Shown: piece after piece, positions 6,567-14,778 of the stretch | Numbering within the stretch: the first letter of the stretch is position 1 | How the letters are laid out: each line of letters starts with the position of its first letter | Assembly (NCBI RefSeq): GCF_003201355.1 | Contig: NZ_QICL01000033.1 | Location: 1-46,903 of the forward strand | DNA from: Indolivaga alginatilytica | Lineage (GTDB): Bacteria; Bacteroidota; Bacteroidia; Bacteroidales; Dysgonomonadaceae | Direction: 5' to 3' | Length of the DNA stretch: 46,903 nt | Translations under genes and position numbers: made by a program | The notes under the pieces: generated by a model | Databases searched by the model: none | Told to the model about the DNA's origin: nothing | The model's input: only the letters and a program-made list of their open reading frames with translations

Positions 6567-9311
6567 ATGAAAAAACAAGCATTACTATTACTATTATTTA
6601 TAGGATGCTGCTTAAATCTACTTGCAGGACCATACAACATTGCTCCCAAAGCAAAAATAAGTGCATCCTCAGAAAAAGATAGTAATTTCGCAGCAAATAA
6701 AGCGATTGATGGCATAATAAGTGTCGATAATCAAAACGAGTGGGTATCTTCAAGCAAACAAACTTCATGGGGTGCAATTGACTATCCCTGGATAAAATTA
6801 GAATGGGATGCCGCTCAGAGCATTAATAAAGTTATATTATATGACCGTCCGACTGCAGATAGCCATATAGCCGGAGGAACTTTACACTTTAGCGACGGAA
6901 CAAGCATATTTGTAAACCAAATTCCTAATAACGGTCATGCAAAAGCAATAGATTTTCCAACAAAAAAAGTGGAGTGGATAAAGTTTGAAGTAACCGACGG
7001 AGATGGACTCAATCTGGGTTTGTCTGAAATCGAGGTCTACCCATCACCTGAGAACTATACAGATTATGTGTCGAAGGTAGATCCTTATGTAGAATCTGCA
7101 CGTGGTCGCTATTTCTTCTTCATTACCGGCAATCAGCCTTTTGGGATGATTAGTGCAGCACCACTCACACGTAACAAGAACCAATACGGAGGCGGATATA
7201 ATTACAATTCGCTCGAAGTACTGGGATTTCCACAAATACACTGCTGGATGTTATCGGGTATAAGCCTTATGCCTACAACAGGAGCTATTAACCCTACTTT
7301 GGGTGAACACAGGTGGAAATCACAATTCTCGCATGATGGTGAGATAGTACAACCCGGATATCACAGGTTATTTTTAGATGATTATGGAATATGGGTTGAA
7401 CAAACAGCTACCGACAGAGTTAGTTTCTATAAACTTCGTTATACGAAAGATGCTGTTTCGAACTTACTACTTAATTTGGGTGGATATTTAGGTGAGACAA
7501 CGATGAACGATTGCAGAGTAACAAAAGTAAGCAATACTGAAATCGAAGGATCTGTAAATACAACAGGACGTTTTTGGGGCGGCCCCGATAATGTAAGAAT
7601 ATTTTTTACCATGCGTTTTGATAAACCATTTGAGCAATTGAACGGATGGGATGACAAAGAAGTATCCTCTAATATCTCTACACATAAAGGCGTGAATGAA
7701 AAAACGGCAAGAAATGGAGGAGAGAGCTACTACGAAGCTCCAACATCGGGTGTAAGTGCTATTTACAATGTAAAAGCCGGAGACGAAATACAGGTAAAAT
7801 TCTCAATATCATATACCAGCATCGAAAATGCTCGTCTTAATATGGAAAAAGATGGTAACCAATGGGACTTCGAAGCTGTAAAGAATGCTTCTCAAAAAGA
7901 ATGGAACGAATGGTTAGGGCGAATTGATGTGAAAGGTGGCAGTAATGAGCAACAAATTAAATTCTACACAGATATTTGGCATACTTTACTTGGACGTCAT
8001 AAACTGGACGACTATTCGGGTGATTATCCTGATTATACTCAAGGCAAAAGAGTCGGTAATGCAACAATTGGAGCACAGTTAAAAGTACGTACACTTCCTA
8101 AAAATGAAGATGGTTCTGTAAAGTTCCACATGTATAATTCAGATGCATTTTGGTTAACTCAATGGAATTTAAACATTCTTTGGGGGTTGGCATGGCCTGA
8201 AGTATTGGACGATTTTGCTGCATGCCTTGTTCAATATAACGATAATGGAGGACTGCTGCCTCGTGGTCCTAATGCAGGAGGTTATTCTTACATTATGACT
8301 AGTTGTCCTGCAACTAATCTTATTACCAGTGCTTATCAAAAAAACTTACTTACTAAGGTTGATACTGAAAAAGCTTACCAAGCTATGGTGAGTAATCACC
8401 GTCCGGGAGGAATGCTAGGTCCTGAAAAAGAAATTCAATACTACATCAACAATGGCTATTATCCTGGAAATGCAGGTATTACACTGGAAGCGGCATTCCA
8501 AGATTGGTCATTGGCTCAGATGGCCTACAAAATGAAAAAAAAGAAGGATGCTGAATATTATATGAAACGCTCGCAGGGATGGAGGAAATTGTATAATACT
8601 GATCTTGAACTGGTAATCCCTAAAGATGCCAAAGGGAAATGGTTGCACCACGATCCGTTAAGTAATCAAGGATGGATAGAAGCCAATGCATGGCAAGCCA
8701 CATGGTCTGTTTCGCACGAAATACCTGAACTGGCAAAATTAATGGGTGGCTATGATGCTCTTTGCAAGAAACTAAATTATGCTTTTGAACAATCTGATAA
8801 AGATGACTTTGTTTTTGGATATGGAAGCGGATATGTGAGTTATGCAAATCAACCGGGATGTTCCAATGCCCACGTATTTAATCTGGCAAAACAGCCTTGG
8901 TTATCGCAGTATTGGGTAAGAAAGGTAGGAGCACAAGCTTATGGAGCTATAACTCCCGACAGAGGCTATGGAGGTCATGATGAAGATCAAGGGCAAATGG
9001 GTGGGGTGAGTGCATTAATGGCACTCGGAATATTCAGCCTGGATGGTACGGGTTCTCAAAATCCTGCTTACCAAATAACAAGTCCTGTTTTTGATGAAAT
9101 AACAATTAAGCTAGATCCGAAATATTATTCCGGCAAAGAATTCAAAATAAAAACTCACAACAACTCGAAAGAAAACTGCTATATCCAGAAAGCAGAGCTC
9201 AATACTCAACCATTAAATAAGTATTGGTTTGGACATGACGTATTTGCAGCAGGTGGAAATCTGGAAATCTGGCTTGGAAATAAACCGAATAAGAGCTGGG
9301 GGGTAGAATAA
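6567..9311 (+). CDS. GH92 family alpha-mannosidase with N-terminal F5/8-type carbohydrate-binding domain
   Basis: A secreted exo-acting glycosidase expected to release mannose from alpha-mannosides such as N-glycans or yeast mannan, using calcium as GH92 enzymes do. A signal sequence occupies about residues 1-21; LFIGCC could serve as a lipobox. A discoidin/F5-8C-like beta-sandwich (about 22-158) is followed by the GH92 beta-sandwich and (alpha/alpha)6 barrel (about 172-870). The segment with HDEDQGQM near residue 804 matches the GH92 catalytic-base region, and WNEWLGRIDV and NNGYYPGNAG match other family blocks. The family usually shows a more canonical GNDDxGQM, so this is a divergent member whose linkage preference may differ. 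It is the only plus-strand enzyme gene of the locus, is followed by a strong terminator and carries the candidate GntR operator. Confidence 0.82.
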   Translation: MKKQALLLLLFIGCCLNLLAGPYNIAPKAKISASSEKDSNFAANKAIDGIISVDNQNEWVSSSKQTSWGAIDYPWIKLEWDAAQSINKVILYDRPTADSHIAGGTLHFSDGTSIFVNQIPNNGHAKAIDFPTKKVEWIKFEVTDGDGLNLGLSEIEVYPSPENYTDYVSKVDPYVESARGRYFFFITGNQPFGMISAAPLTRNKNQYGGGYNYNSLEVLGFPQIHCWMLSGISLMPTTGAINPTLGEHRWKSQFSHDGEIVQPGYHRLFLDDYGIWVEQTATDRVSFYKLRYTKDAVSNLLLNLGGYLGETTMNDCRVTKVSNTEIEGSVNTTGRFWGGPDNVRIFFTMRFDKPFEQLNGWDDKEVSSNISTHKGVNEKTARNGGESYYEAPTSGVSAIYNVKAGDEIQVKFSISYTSIENARLNMEKDGNQWDFEAVKNASQKEWNEWLGRIDVKGGSNEQQIKFYTDIWHTLLGRHKLDDYSGDYPDYTQGKRVGNATIGAQLKVRTLPKNEDGSVKFHMYNSDAFWLTQWNLNILWGLAWPEVLDDFAACLVQYNDNGGLLPRGPNAGGYSYIMTSCPATNLITSAYQKNLLTKVDTEKAYQAMVSNHRPGGMLGPEKEIQYYINNGYYPGNAGITLEAAFQDWSLAQMAYKMKKKKDAEYYMKRSQGWRKLYNTDLELVIPKDAKGKWLHHDPLSNQGWIEANAWQATWSVSHEIPELAKLMGGYDALCKKLNYAFEQSDKDDFVFGYGSGYVSYANQPGCSNAHVFNLAKQPWLSQYWVRKVGAQAYGAITPDRGYGGHDEDQGQMGGVSALMALGIFSLDGTGSQNPAYQITSPVFDEITIKLDPKYYSGKEFKIKTHNNSKENCYIQKAELNTQPLNKYWFGHDVFAAGGNLEIWLGNKPNKSWGVE

Positions 9312-9398
9312 TAAAAAGATACATCAATCTAATACTATCATTTTTATTTTGTTAAGTCTGTGACGCTTATTTTAAAGTCAACAATTCGCGAACAACTT

Positions 9399-9452
9399 TT
9401 TCAACAAAAAGCAAAGCATCTGAAAAATCAGATGCTTTGCTTTTTGTTGAAA
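9399..9452 (+). terminator. Long intrinsic terminator after GH92
   Basis: Perfect 25-bp arms (9399-9423 and 9428-9452) with a 4-base A loop; the core is GCAAAGCATCTGA/TCAGATGCTTTGC. A T run follows shortly after. It ends the GH92 transcript and, being symmetrical, can also protect against the opposite strand. Confidence 0.85.
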
Positions 9453-9480
9453 TAACTTTTTATATTCGGATATTTTTCTC

Positions 9481-9837
9481 TTAATAACATTTTCTCTCGA
9501 ATTCATTCCATTCAAATTCAATGGGTTCAGGGTATTTAAGGACTAACTCAACTTCGATTTTTTTTATAATATCTTCAAAACTTGAGTTATAGATCTCGAC
9601 AAAATTATCCATTTTATCGACCCACAACTTTTTCATTTTTTCTATTCCGTAATTATTGATAAGGAACTGTACAATATAAGCAGATTGATTGTATCTTATT
9701 TTATCATGCTGTTTATCGAAATGATTGACAAGTTAGTCTGCATTTATAAGTTTCTCATTTTGTATAAAGTAAATATATTTTTCTTCAAAAGAAGAATAAT
9801 CACATTCTGCATCAGGATCAGCATAGGTTGCTAATCC
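9481..9837 (-). pseudogene. Remnant of a secreted metallopeptidase-like (peptidase MA type) protein
   Basis: About 119 codons read through on the minus strand with an in-frame TAA at 9733-9735, bounded upstream by TAA (9838-9840) and no start. The order ADPDAECDYSSF, then SAYIVQFLINNYGIEKMKKL, then a final EIYNSSFEDIIKK resembles the C-terminal helical part of gluzincin/peptidase MA proteins (pattern S-x-x-x-V-x-F-L-I-x-x-Y-G-x-E-K). The HExxH catalytic part is absent. It lies between two terminators and is most likely a decayed gene fragment. Confidence 0.5.
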
Positions 9838-9876
9838 TTAATTTATATAGAGTTATCTTATCGTGTAGATACAAAA

Positions 9877-9905
9877 AAGAGTTCTGATTTAAAATCAGAA
9901 CTCTT
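9877..9905 (-). terminator. Terminator of the mannoside operon
   Basis: AAGAGTTCTGATTT (9877-9890) pairs with 9892-9905. Read on the minus strand the hairpin is followed by six T residues, and it sits 20 bases after the last operon gene. It is a typical intrinsic terminator. Confidence 0.82.
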
Positions 9906-9925
9906 CATATTTAGAAGTTTCAGCT

Positions 9926-11032
9926 TTATTCTTTTGTCATATTAGTAATAGGCATCCAGAAAAAGCGAGGTTTATAAACAGATGCTTTTACCCAAACCTT
10001 TTCCATATCGTATGTATTGACGTTATAACACATTAATACTTTATCGTTTTTAATGTATTGAGGATGTACCATTGTATTATAAGTCATCATGCTGTCTGCT
10101 TCATAGTTTGGTTCATTCACCGTATAGATAAGCTTCTCATTGCCAAAGGGGCCTTGCGGTTTATCGGAAGTAAATGAGTATATATCTTTTACGTTTTTGA
10201 AACGATCCTGAGTTACCAGAATATATTTGTCATGTAGTTTTACTACGTTGAACTGTTCCGAAACCGCTTGAGTTACCCCTCCGATCTTTTGCGATTTTTT
10301 TGCATCGGTTTGCCAGTTAGTTCCATCCCAGAACTCAAAATTAGCCAGAGCTTTGTTATCCACTACACAACGTGCGACATGTACATCTGCTGCAAATGCT
10401 TTGTTATCCGAAAGCGTTCCATAGACATACACATATTTACCATCTTCTAAAACTGCATGCCCGTAATGTACACCATTCTCATTTGCTGCCGGAAAATTTG
10501 TCTTGGTTAATACCTTCAACGTTTTAGCATCCAATGTAAAATAATCACAACGCTCATATTCAAAGCCAAACGGTCCGTTTCCTTGTTTGTAAAACTTAGA
10601 CATGAACAAGTATAATATTCCGTCTTTAACAAATCCATGCCCGGGCCAATACCATGTTGGACCTTTACCTGTTGAGTCTGCCTCTATGTATGATCTTGGT
10701 TCTTGAGGTGTTCCTTGAAAATAATTTTTTATTTCTTTATCATCAATAGTCGTAAAGACATTACCCATCATAAATGCCACCGGCTGTTGGCGCACATCAT
10801 CTACCACATCTCCAAAAAACGAATCGCCCCACATAAACATCGATCTGCCGTCTTTCAAATCTATCGATATGGCTCCGTCGGCACCAGTGACTCCACCACC
10901 CAACGGCGGCAGTAATCTTTCACAAAACACAGAATCCATTTCAACTGTTGTATCAATAGCTACTTCTTGTTTGGGACTATTACAACCGACTAACAGGCTC
11001 AGTCCCATTGCAAATACAAATACTTGTTTCAT
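9926..11032 (-). CDS. Lipoprotein with beta-propeller-like fold (DUF4185/DUF5005-like), possible glycoside hydrolase
   Basis: A 368-residue exported lipoprotein: signal peptide with lipobox ending LLVGC (Cys17). The body repeats sheet-forming segments typical of glycosidase-like propellers: GADGAISIDLKDGRSMFMWG, DGILYLFMSKFY, GKYVYVYGTLSD, DKYILVTQDRF. This resembles DUF4185/DUF5005 proteins, which are related in fold to GH43-type propellers. The function is unproven; a role as accessory glycosidase or glycan-binding protein for mannoside-rich glycans is inferred from its place as last gene of the operon. It starts 26 bases after the esterase stop. Confidence 0.65.
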   Translation of the reverse strand: MKQVFVFAMGLSLLVGCNSPKQEVAIDTTVEMDSVFCERLLPPLGGGVTGADGAISIDLKDGRSMFMWGDSFFGDVVDDVRQQPVAFMMGNVFTTIDDKEIKNYFQGTPQEPRSYIEADSTGKGPTWYWPGHGFVKDGILYLFMSKFYKQGNGPFGFEYERCDYFTLDAKTLKVLTKTNFPAANENGVHYGHAVLEDGKYVYVYGTLSDNKAFAADVHVARCVVDNKALANFEFWDGTNWQTDAKKSQKIGGVTQAVSEQFNVVKLHDKYILVTQDRFKNVKDIYSFTSDKPQGPFGNEKLIYTVNEPNYEADSMMTYNTMVHPQYIKNDKVLMCYNVNTYDMEKVWVKASVYKPRFFWMPITNMTKE

Positions 11033-11058
11033 AGTTACTTTATTTAGATTTATAAGTA

Positions 11059-13038
11059 TTAAAAATAGACAATATCAGGATCATATACCCTATCGTCAGT
11101 TATGCCTTTCCAATTATCCGATCTGTAAGGTAAAACAGGTAAGCTATTTTTTCCATAAAGATTTAACTCTCCCGGATTTTTAGACCATGCATAACGTACC
11201 GCCTGAGGATTCTGAACCTTCTCTGAATAAACAGTAATCAGATTTCCATCCTTTTCAGCTATAGCCGGATAGAATTGCTCATCTGCTCCTGCAATAGAGA
11301 ACCCCTTAATGAATTGTTGGTCATTCAGAATAATAAAATCGCTATCTAATTGAACACTTGCTTTACCTTCAGTAAACCCAACAGTCTTAATTCTCGGATA
11401 TTCTTTCTCTTTTAGAACTCCATAACTATCGGCTAATGCAAGTTCAGCCAAGCGAAGACCTACATCTTGTTTGTTTTTGGGATGTATATCTTTTTCTTCT
11501 CCCAAATCGATAGCTGTTGCCATTTTTACATGAGGCAGTTTTGTTGCAAGGTCTTGCGATTCCCGAAGTTCAGACCAGTCGTTATTATTCCCTGAGGTAT
11601 CGATAGAATCGTAATTAGCCAATTGCACAAAGTAAAATGGCATTTCGGGTATATTAAACTTCCTTCTCCAATCGGTAATCATTTCAGGAAAGAGATAACG
11701 ATACTCATAACCTCTACCTGCGTTAGATTCACCCTGATACCAGATCACACCTCTGATCTTTACATTTTCGGCTAAGGGATTAATCATCGAATTATACAAA
11801 ATTGCAGGATGCGAGAATGGGTTTACATTCACAATATGAGGTACAACGAAATTATCTTTCAAAGGTTCGTCTTTCCTGCAATACCACTGCCCGTTCAATA
11901 TAGGGGTAGCCCAAAAAGGATGGAAGCTGAAACCGCCATTCCCTTCTACATTCAACACACGTACGACCAATACGTTGTCTTTCTTTTTTAATATATTTTG
12001 AGATACGTAGTAATCGCTCCAGTTTTTATCTCCAAAGACTTCTCCCACTGTTACACCATTTACCCAAGTGATATTATAATCTTTGATATAGCTCAAAAAA
12101 AGATGGAAATCTCCCTCTTTATAGTCATCGGGCAAATCGAAAGTGGTTTGAAACCAGACCACTCCATCAAACTTATCTAAACCTATATTTGCGTTCTCCC
12201 AATATCCTTCAGAGGGCTTGTATGGAGTCCAATCTGAAAAATCTGTCGATGGCAGATACCATTTTTCATCAAAGCCTTTTCCTGTCAGATAATATTCTTT
12301 GTCCCAAGTCTTTCTTAATTCTTTGAAATCGGCTTCTATCTGTTTGCGACTTTTATTGTGAGATGTAAACTCCTTATACTCTTTTTCGAACTGGGGGAAT
12401 TTCTTAATGGCATCGACAGACATCCACGGCTCTAAGCCTGTTCCGCTCCAATCGGAACAAATAATACCAATCGGCACATCAACCTCTTTTCTTATATTCT
12501 TCGCAAAGAAATAAGCTGTAGCAGAACATTGCCGTAAATCATTACCCAGAGCTTGTTTCCAATGCCCTCCTTCTACCAAATCCTTTGCAGGAATCATATC
12601 GATACTGTTCGGGACAGAATAGAAACGCAAATCCGGGTCTTTGGCATTTTTGATTTCTTCGTCACACCATGGAAAATTTGCCATTTGAAATTCCATATTC
12701 GACTGACCGGAACATAGCCAGACATCACCTGCTACCACCTCTTTCAGTTGAACGCTATCTTCTCCCGAATAAACAGATATAGTATAATTTTTATTTAGAG
12801 CAAATTCGGGCAGTGTTATCAACCACGAAGAATCTTTTTCGATTTTTGTCTGGAAACCAGCTCCTTCGAAATTGATTTCTACATTGTTTCCGGGTATGCC
12901 CTTTCCATATATCTTAACGGGAGCATCCCGTTGCACAATCATATAATCTGAAAACAGGGGAGATAATCTCAGATTGGCAGCAGTTACGGATATCGAAATA
13001 AATATGATATAAACTGATAGTATGATTTTTTCTTTCAT
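11059..13038 (-). CDS. Sialate O-acetylesterase-type SGNH carbohydrate esterase
   Basis: A 659-residue secreted esterase of the SASA/SGNH family that removes O-acetyl groups from glycans (sialic acid, or xylan/mannan-type acetyl groups in related families). It has a signal peptide (1-20), an N-terminal beta domain, then CSGQSNMEFQM with the catalytic Ser near 113. A galactose-binding-like insert with WFQTTFDLPDDY follows at about 250-360, then IWYQGESNAGRG near 434 and a DIHP motif near 514 that supplies Asp/His. That order (block I, inserted beta domain, remaining blocks) is normal for this family. It lies in the mannoside operon between SusD and the propeller-like lipoprotein, and may deacetylate glycans so that GH92 can proceed. 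Confidence 0.85.
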   Translation of the reverse strand: MKEKIILSVYIIFISISVTAANLRLSPLFSDYMIVQRDAPVKIYGKGIPGNNVEINFEGAGFQTKIEKDSSWLITLPEFALNKNYTISVYSGEDSVQLKEVVAGDVWLCSGQSNMEFQMANFPWCDEEIKNAKDPDLRFYSVPNSIDMIPAKDLVEGGHWKQALGNDLRQCSATAYFFAKNIRKEVDVPIGIICSDWSGTGLEPWMSVDAIKKFPQFEKEYKEFTSHNKSRKQIEADFKELRKTWDKEYYLTGKGFDEKWYLPSTDFSDWTPYKPSEGYWENANIGLDKFDGVVWFQTTFDLPDDYKEGDFHLFLSYIKDYNITWVNGVTVGEVFGDKNWSDYYVSQNILKKKDNVLVVRVLNVEGNGGFSFHPFWATPILNGQWYCRKDEPLKDNFVVPHIVNVNPFSHPAILYNSMINPLAENVKIRGVIWYQGESNAGRGYEYRYLFPEMITDWRRKFNIPEMPFYFVQLANYDSIDTSGNNNDWSELRESQDLATKLPHVKMATAIDLGEEKDIHPKNKQDVGLRLAELALADSYGVLKEKEYPRIKTVGFTEGKASVQLDSDFIILNDQQFIKGFSIAGADEQFYPAIAEKDGNLITVYSEKVQNPQAVRYAWSKNPGELNLYGKNSLPVLPYRSDNWKGITDDRVYDPDIVYF

Positions 13039-13090
13039 CTTATCTATACTGATTTTTACAATTCAGGTTTAAATCTGATGCCACTTATAG

Positions 13091-13125
13091 GAGACTTACA
13101 AACAAATTATTTATCTGCAAGTCTC
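13091..13125 (-). promoter_or_regulatory. Weak hairpin between SusD and the esterase gene
   Basis: GAGACTT (13091-13097) and AAGTCTC (13119-13125) are 7-bp inverted arms around an AT-rich loop in the 109-base gap. It may lower transcription downstream of SusD or stabilise its mRNA. The stem is short, so this is tentative. Confidence 0.3.
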
Positions 13126-13147
13126 ATATTTTGACATCTTCCAGTCA

Positions 13148-14644
13148 TTAATACCCTTCATTCTGAGTAAGAACTCCGTGCGAAAGTTCTCTGTCATACT
13201 GAGGTATCGGGAAAAGAAAATGAATACTCTTGGGGGTAGCTTCCGGTTTTGCTGTCTTTATTATATCTATAAACTCTTGCGGTGTACACATTCGGGTAAG
13301 ATCAAACCAACGACGTCCTTCCATCGAAAACTCAAGACGGTATTCGTTTAACAAGGCTTTCTTAAACCCTGCATAGTCTGACGGCAGTGCATTTGAAGAT
13401 AATCCTGCTCTGTCTCTTACTACTTTGACAGCAGCTAGAGCTTCGGCATTAGGAGCATGGTTTATCTCGTTCAATGCCTCGGCTTTTATCAAATACATTT
13501 CGGCTGTACGTATTGCAGGGAATATGGCATCAGAAGTATTTCCTTTTGGTTCAGCCTGACGATCCCAGTATTTAAAGAAATAAGGCTTTTTGAAGGTTTC
13601 GGTAGAGCCATCATCATATACAAAGCTTTTTCTAAGGGTTACATCTTTACGTTTGTCACTGTTAGAAAATGTACTGTACAAATTTTCGGTAGCCGATTCC
13701 CATCCTTGTGCATTGTCGGGACCTCCTTTACTTGTATCGAGCTTAGGCAACAGTCTTACCAGGAATTGACCGCCTTTCCAACCTGCACTCAAAGACCCGT
13801 TAAAATTTACGCCATAAATAATTTCAGAATTGAATCGGTTCGCAATCTTAAACAAATCGCCATACTCCGTTAACATAGGAAAGTGAGGAATAACCTCATC
13901 AGCTTTTTTAGCAGCTAACTGAAAATAGGTATTGTCTTTATGTAAAGCTCCATAAGTCAAATATACACGTGCAAGCAAAGCACTTGCTGATAAAGTATAT
14001 GGATGCCCACCTCCCATTCTTCCGGCATAGGTAAGATCTTGTTCGGCAATTTTCAAATCAGCAATAATAAACTCATACACCTCATCCCTCGGCGATCTCG
14101 GGATATTTTCTTCCTCGCTGGTTTCAACGTCTTTTTTGTGAAGTGGCACATCTCCAAACATACGTACCAAATCGAAATACATCATCGCTCTGAAAAATCG
14201 TGCTTCTGCCAAAAGATGTTTTTTCAGATTTGCATCCATTTCGATCGGCGGAACTCTGTCCAGAACCACATTACAGGCTTTGATTGTTTGGTAGAAATCT
14301 CGCCATAAACGTTGCACAGGCAGATTATACTGATCGATTTGCATATTATCTACCGATTGATAATCGACACTCGCCAGATTGGTCGTAGCATTGTCTGCAA
14401 ATAAATCCTGCAACACCCAATAATCGTTGTAAAATACTCCGCCATAATTGCTATCCCATAATCCGCCCGGAGCATATCCGATAATCAGAAAATCGTAGAT
14501 GGCATTGGTTGCAGATATGGCATGCTGCTGAGTCTTGTAATAACTTTCGGTAGTGATATTACCTTTGGGTTCTTCATCGAGGAAACCCGAACAAGAACTT
14601 AATGTGCCTATCAATAAGGCTATTGTAAATAGTATCTTTTTCAT
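13148..14644 (-). CDS. susD: SusD/RagB-type outer-membrane glycan-binding lipoprotein (mannoside locus)
   Basis: A 498-residue surface lipoprotein that binds glycans and acts as the lid of the SusC transporter. The signal peptide ends LSSC with lipidated Cys18, followed by SGFLDEEPKG, the usual SusD N-terminal signature. TPR helices occupy the middle (LLAEARFFRAMMYFDLVRMFGDVPL, shown here as the core ARFFRAMMYFDL). The C-terminal SusD_RagB segment ends RAEALNE-type/EFSMEGRRWFDL and FPIPQYDREL. It follows SusC after 134 bases that contain a 57-bp palindromic repeat. Confidence 0.93.
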   Translation of the reverse strand: MKKILFTIALLIGTLSSCSGFLDEEPKGNITTESYYKTQQHAISATNAIYDFLIIGYAPGGLWDSNYGGVFYNDYWVLQDLFADNATTNLASVDYQSVDNMQIDQYNLPVQRLWRDFYQTIKACNVVLDRVPPIEMDANLKKHLLAEARFFRAMMYFDLVRMFGDVPLHKKDVETSEEENIPRSPRDEVYEFIIADLKIAEQDLTYAGRMGGGHPYTLSASALLARVYLTYGALHKDNTYFQLAAKKADEVIPHFPMLTEYGDLFKIANRFNSEIIYGVNFNGSLSAGWKGGQFLVRLLPKLDTSKGGPDNAQGWESATENLYSTFSNSDKRKDVTLRKSFVYDDGSTETFKKPYFFKYWDRQAEPKGNTSDAIFPAIRTAEMYLIKAEALNEINHAPNAEALAAVKVVRDRAGLSSNALPSDYAGFKKALLNEYRLEFSMEGRRWFDLTRMCTPQEFIDIIKTAKPEATPKSIHFLFPIPQYDRELSHGVLTQNEGY

Positions 14645-14695
14645 AATTCTTTCCTATTAAGTAATTGAAAGTATTTAATGATAAATTCTTTATTT

Positions 14696-14752
14696 GTAGG
14701 GGCAGACCTATGTGTCTGTCCTCTGTGGGTGAACACATAGGTTCACCCCTAC
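14696..14752. repeat. 57-bp palindromic repeat, copy 1
   Basis: It begins GTAGGGGCAGACCTATGTGT and ends ACATAGGTTCACCCCTAC, so the two ends form an imperfect inverted repeat. It is 53/57 identical to the reverse complement of 35916-35972. It lies between susC and susD, where the hairpin would form in the operon mRNA. Confidence 0.85.
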
Positions 14753-14778
14753 ACCCTGTAATAAATAGCCCTGCAAGC

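Noticed and set aside
13457-13873. A 138-codon plus-strand frame opposite susD
   Set aside because: It lies entirely inside a conserved SusD gene on the opposite strand and has no supporting motifs.
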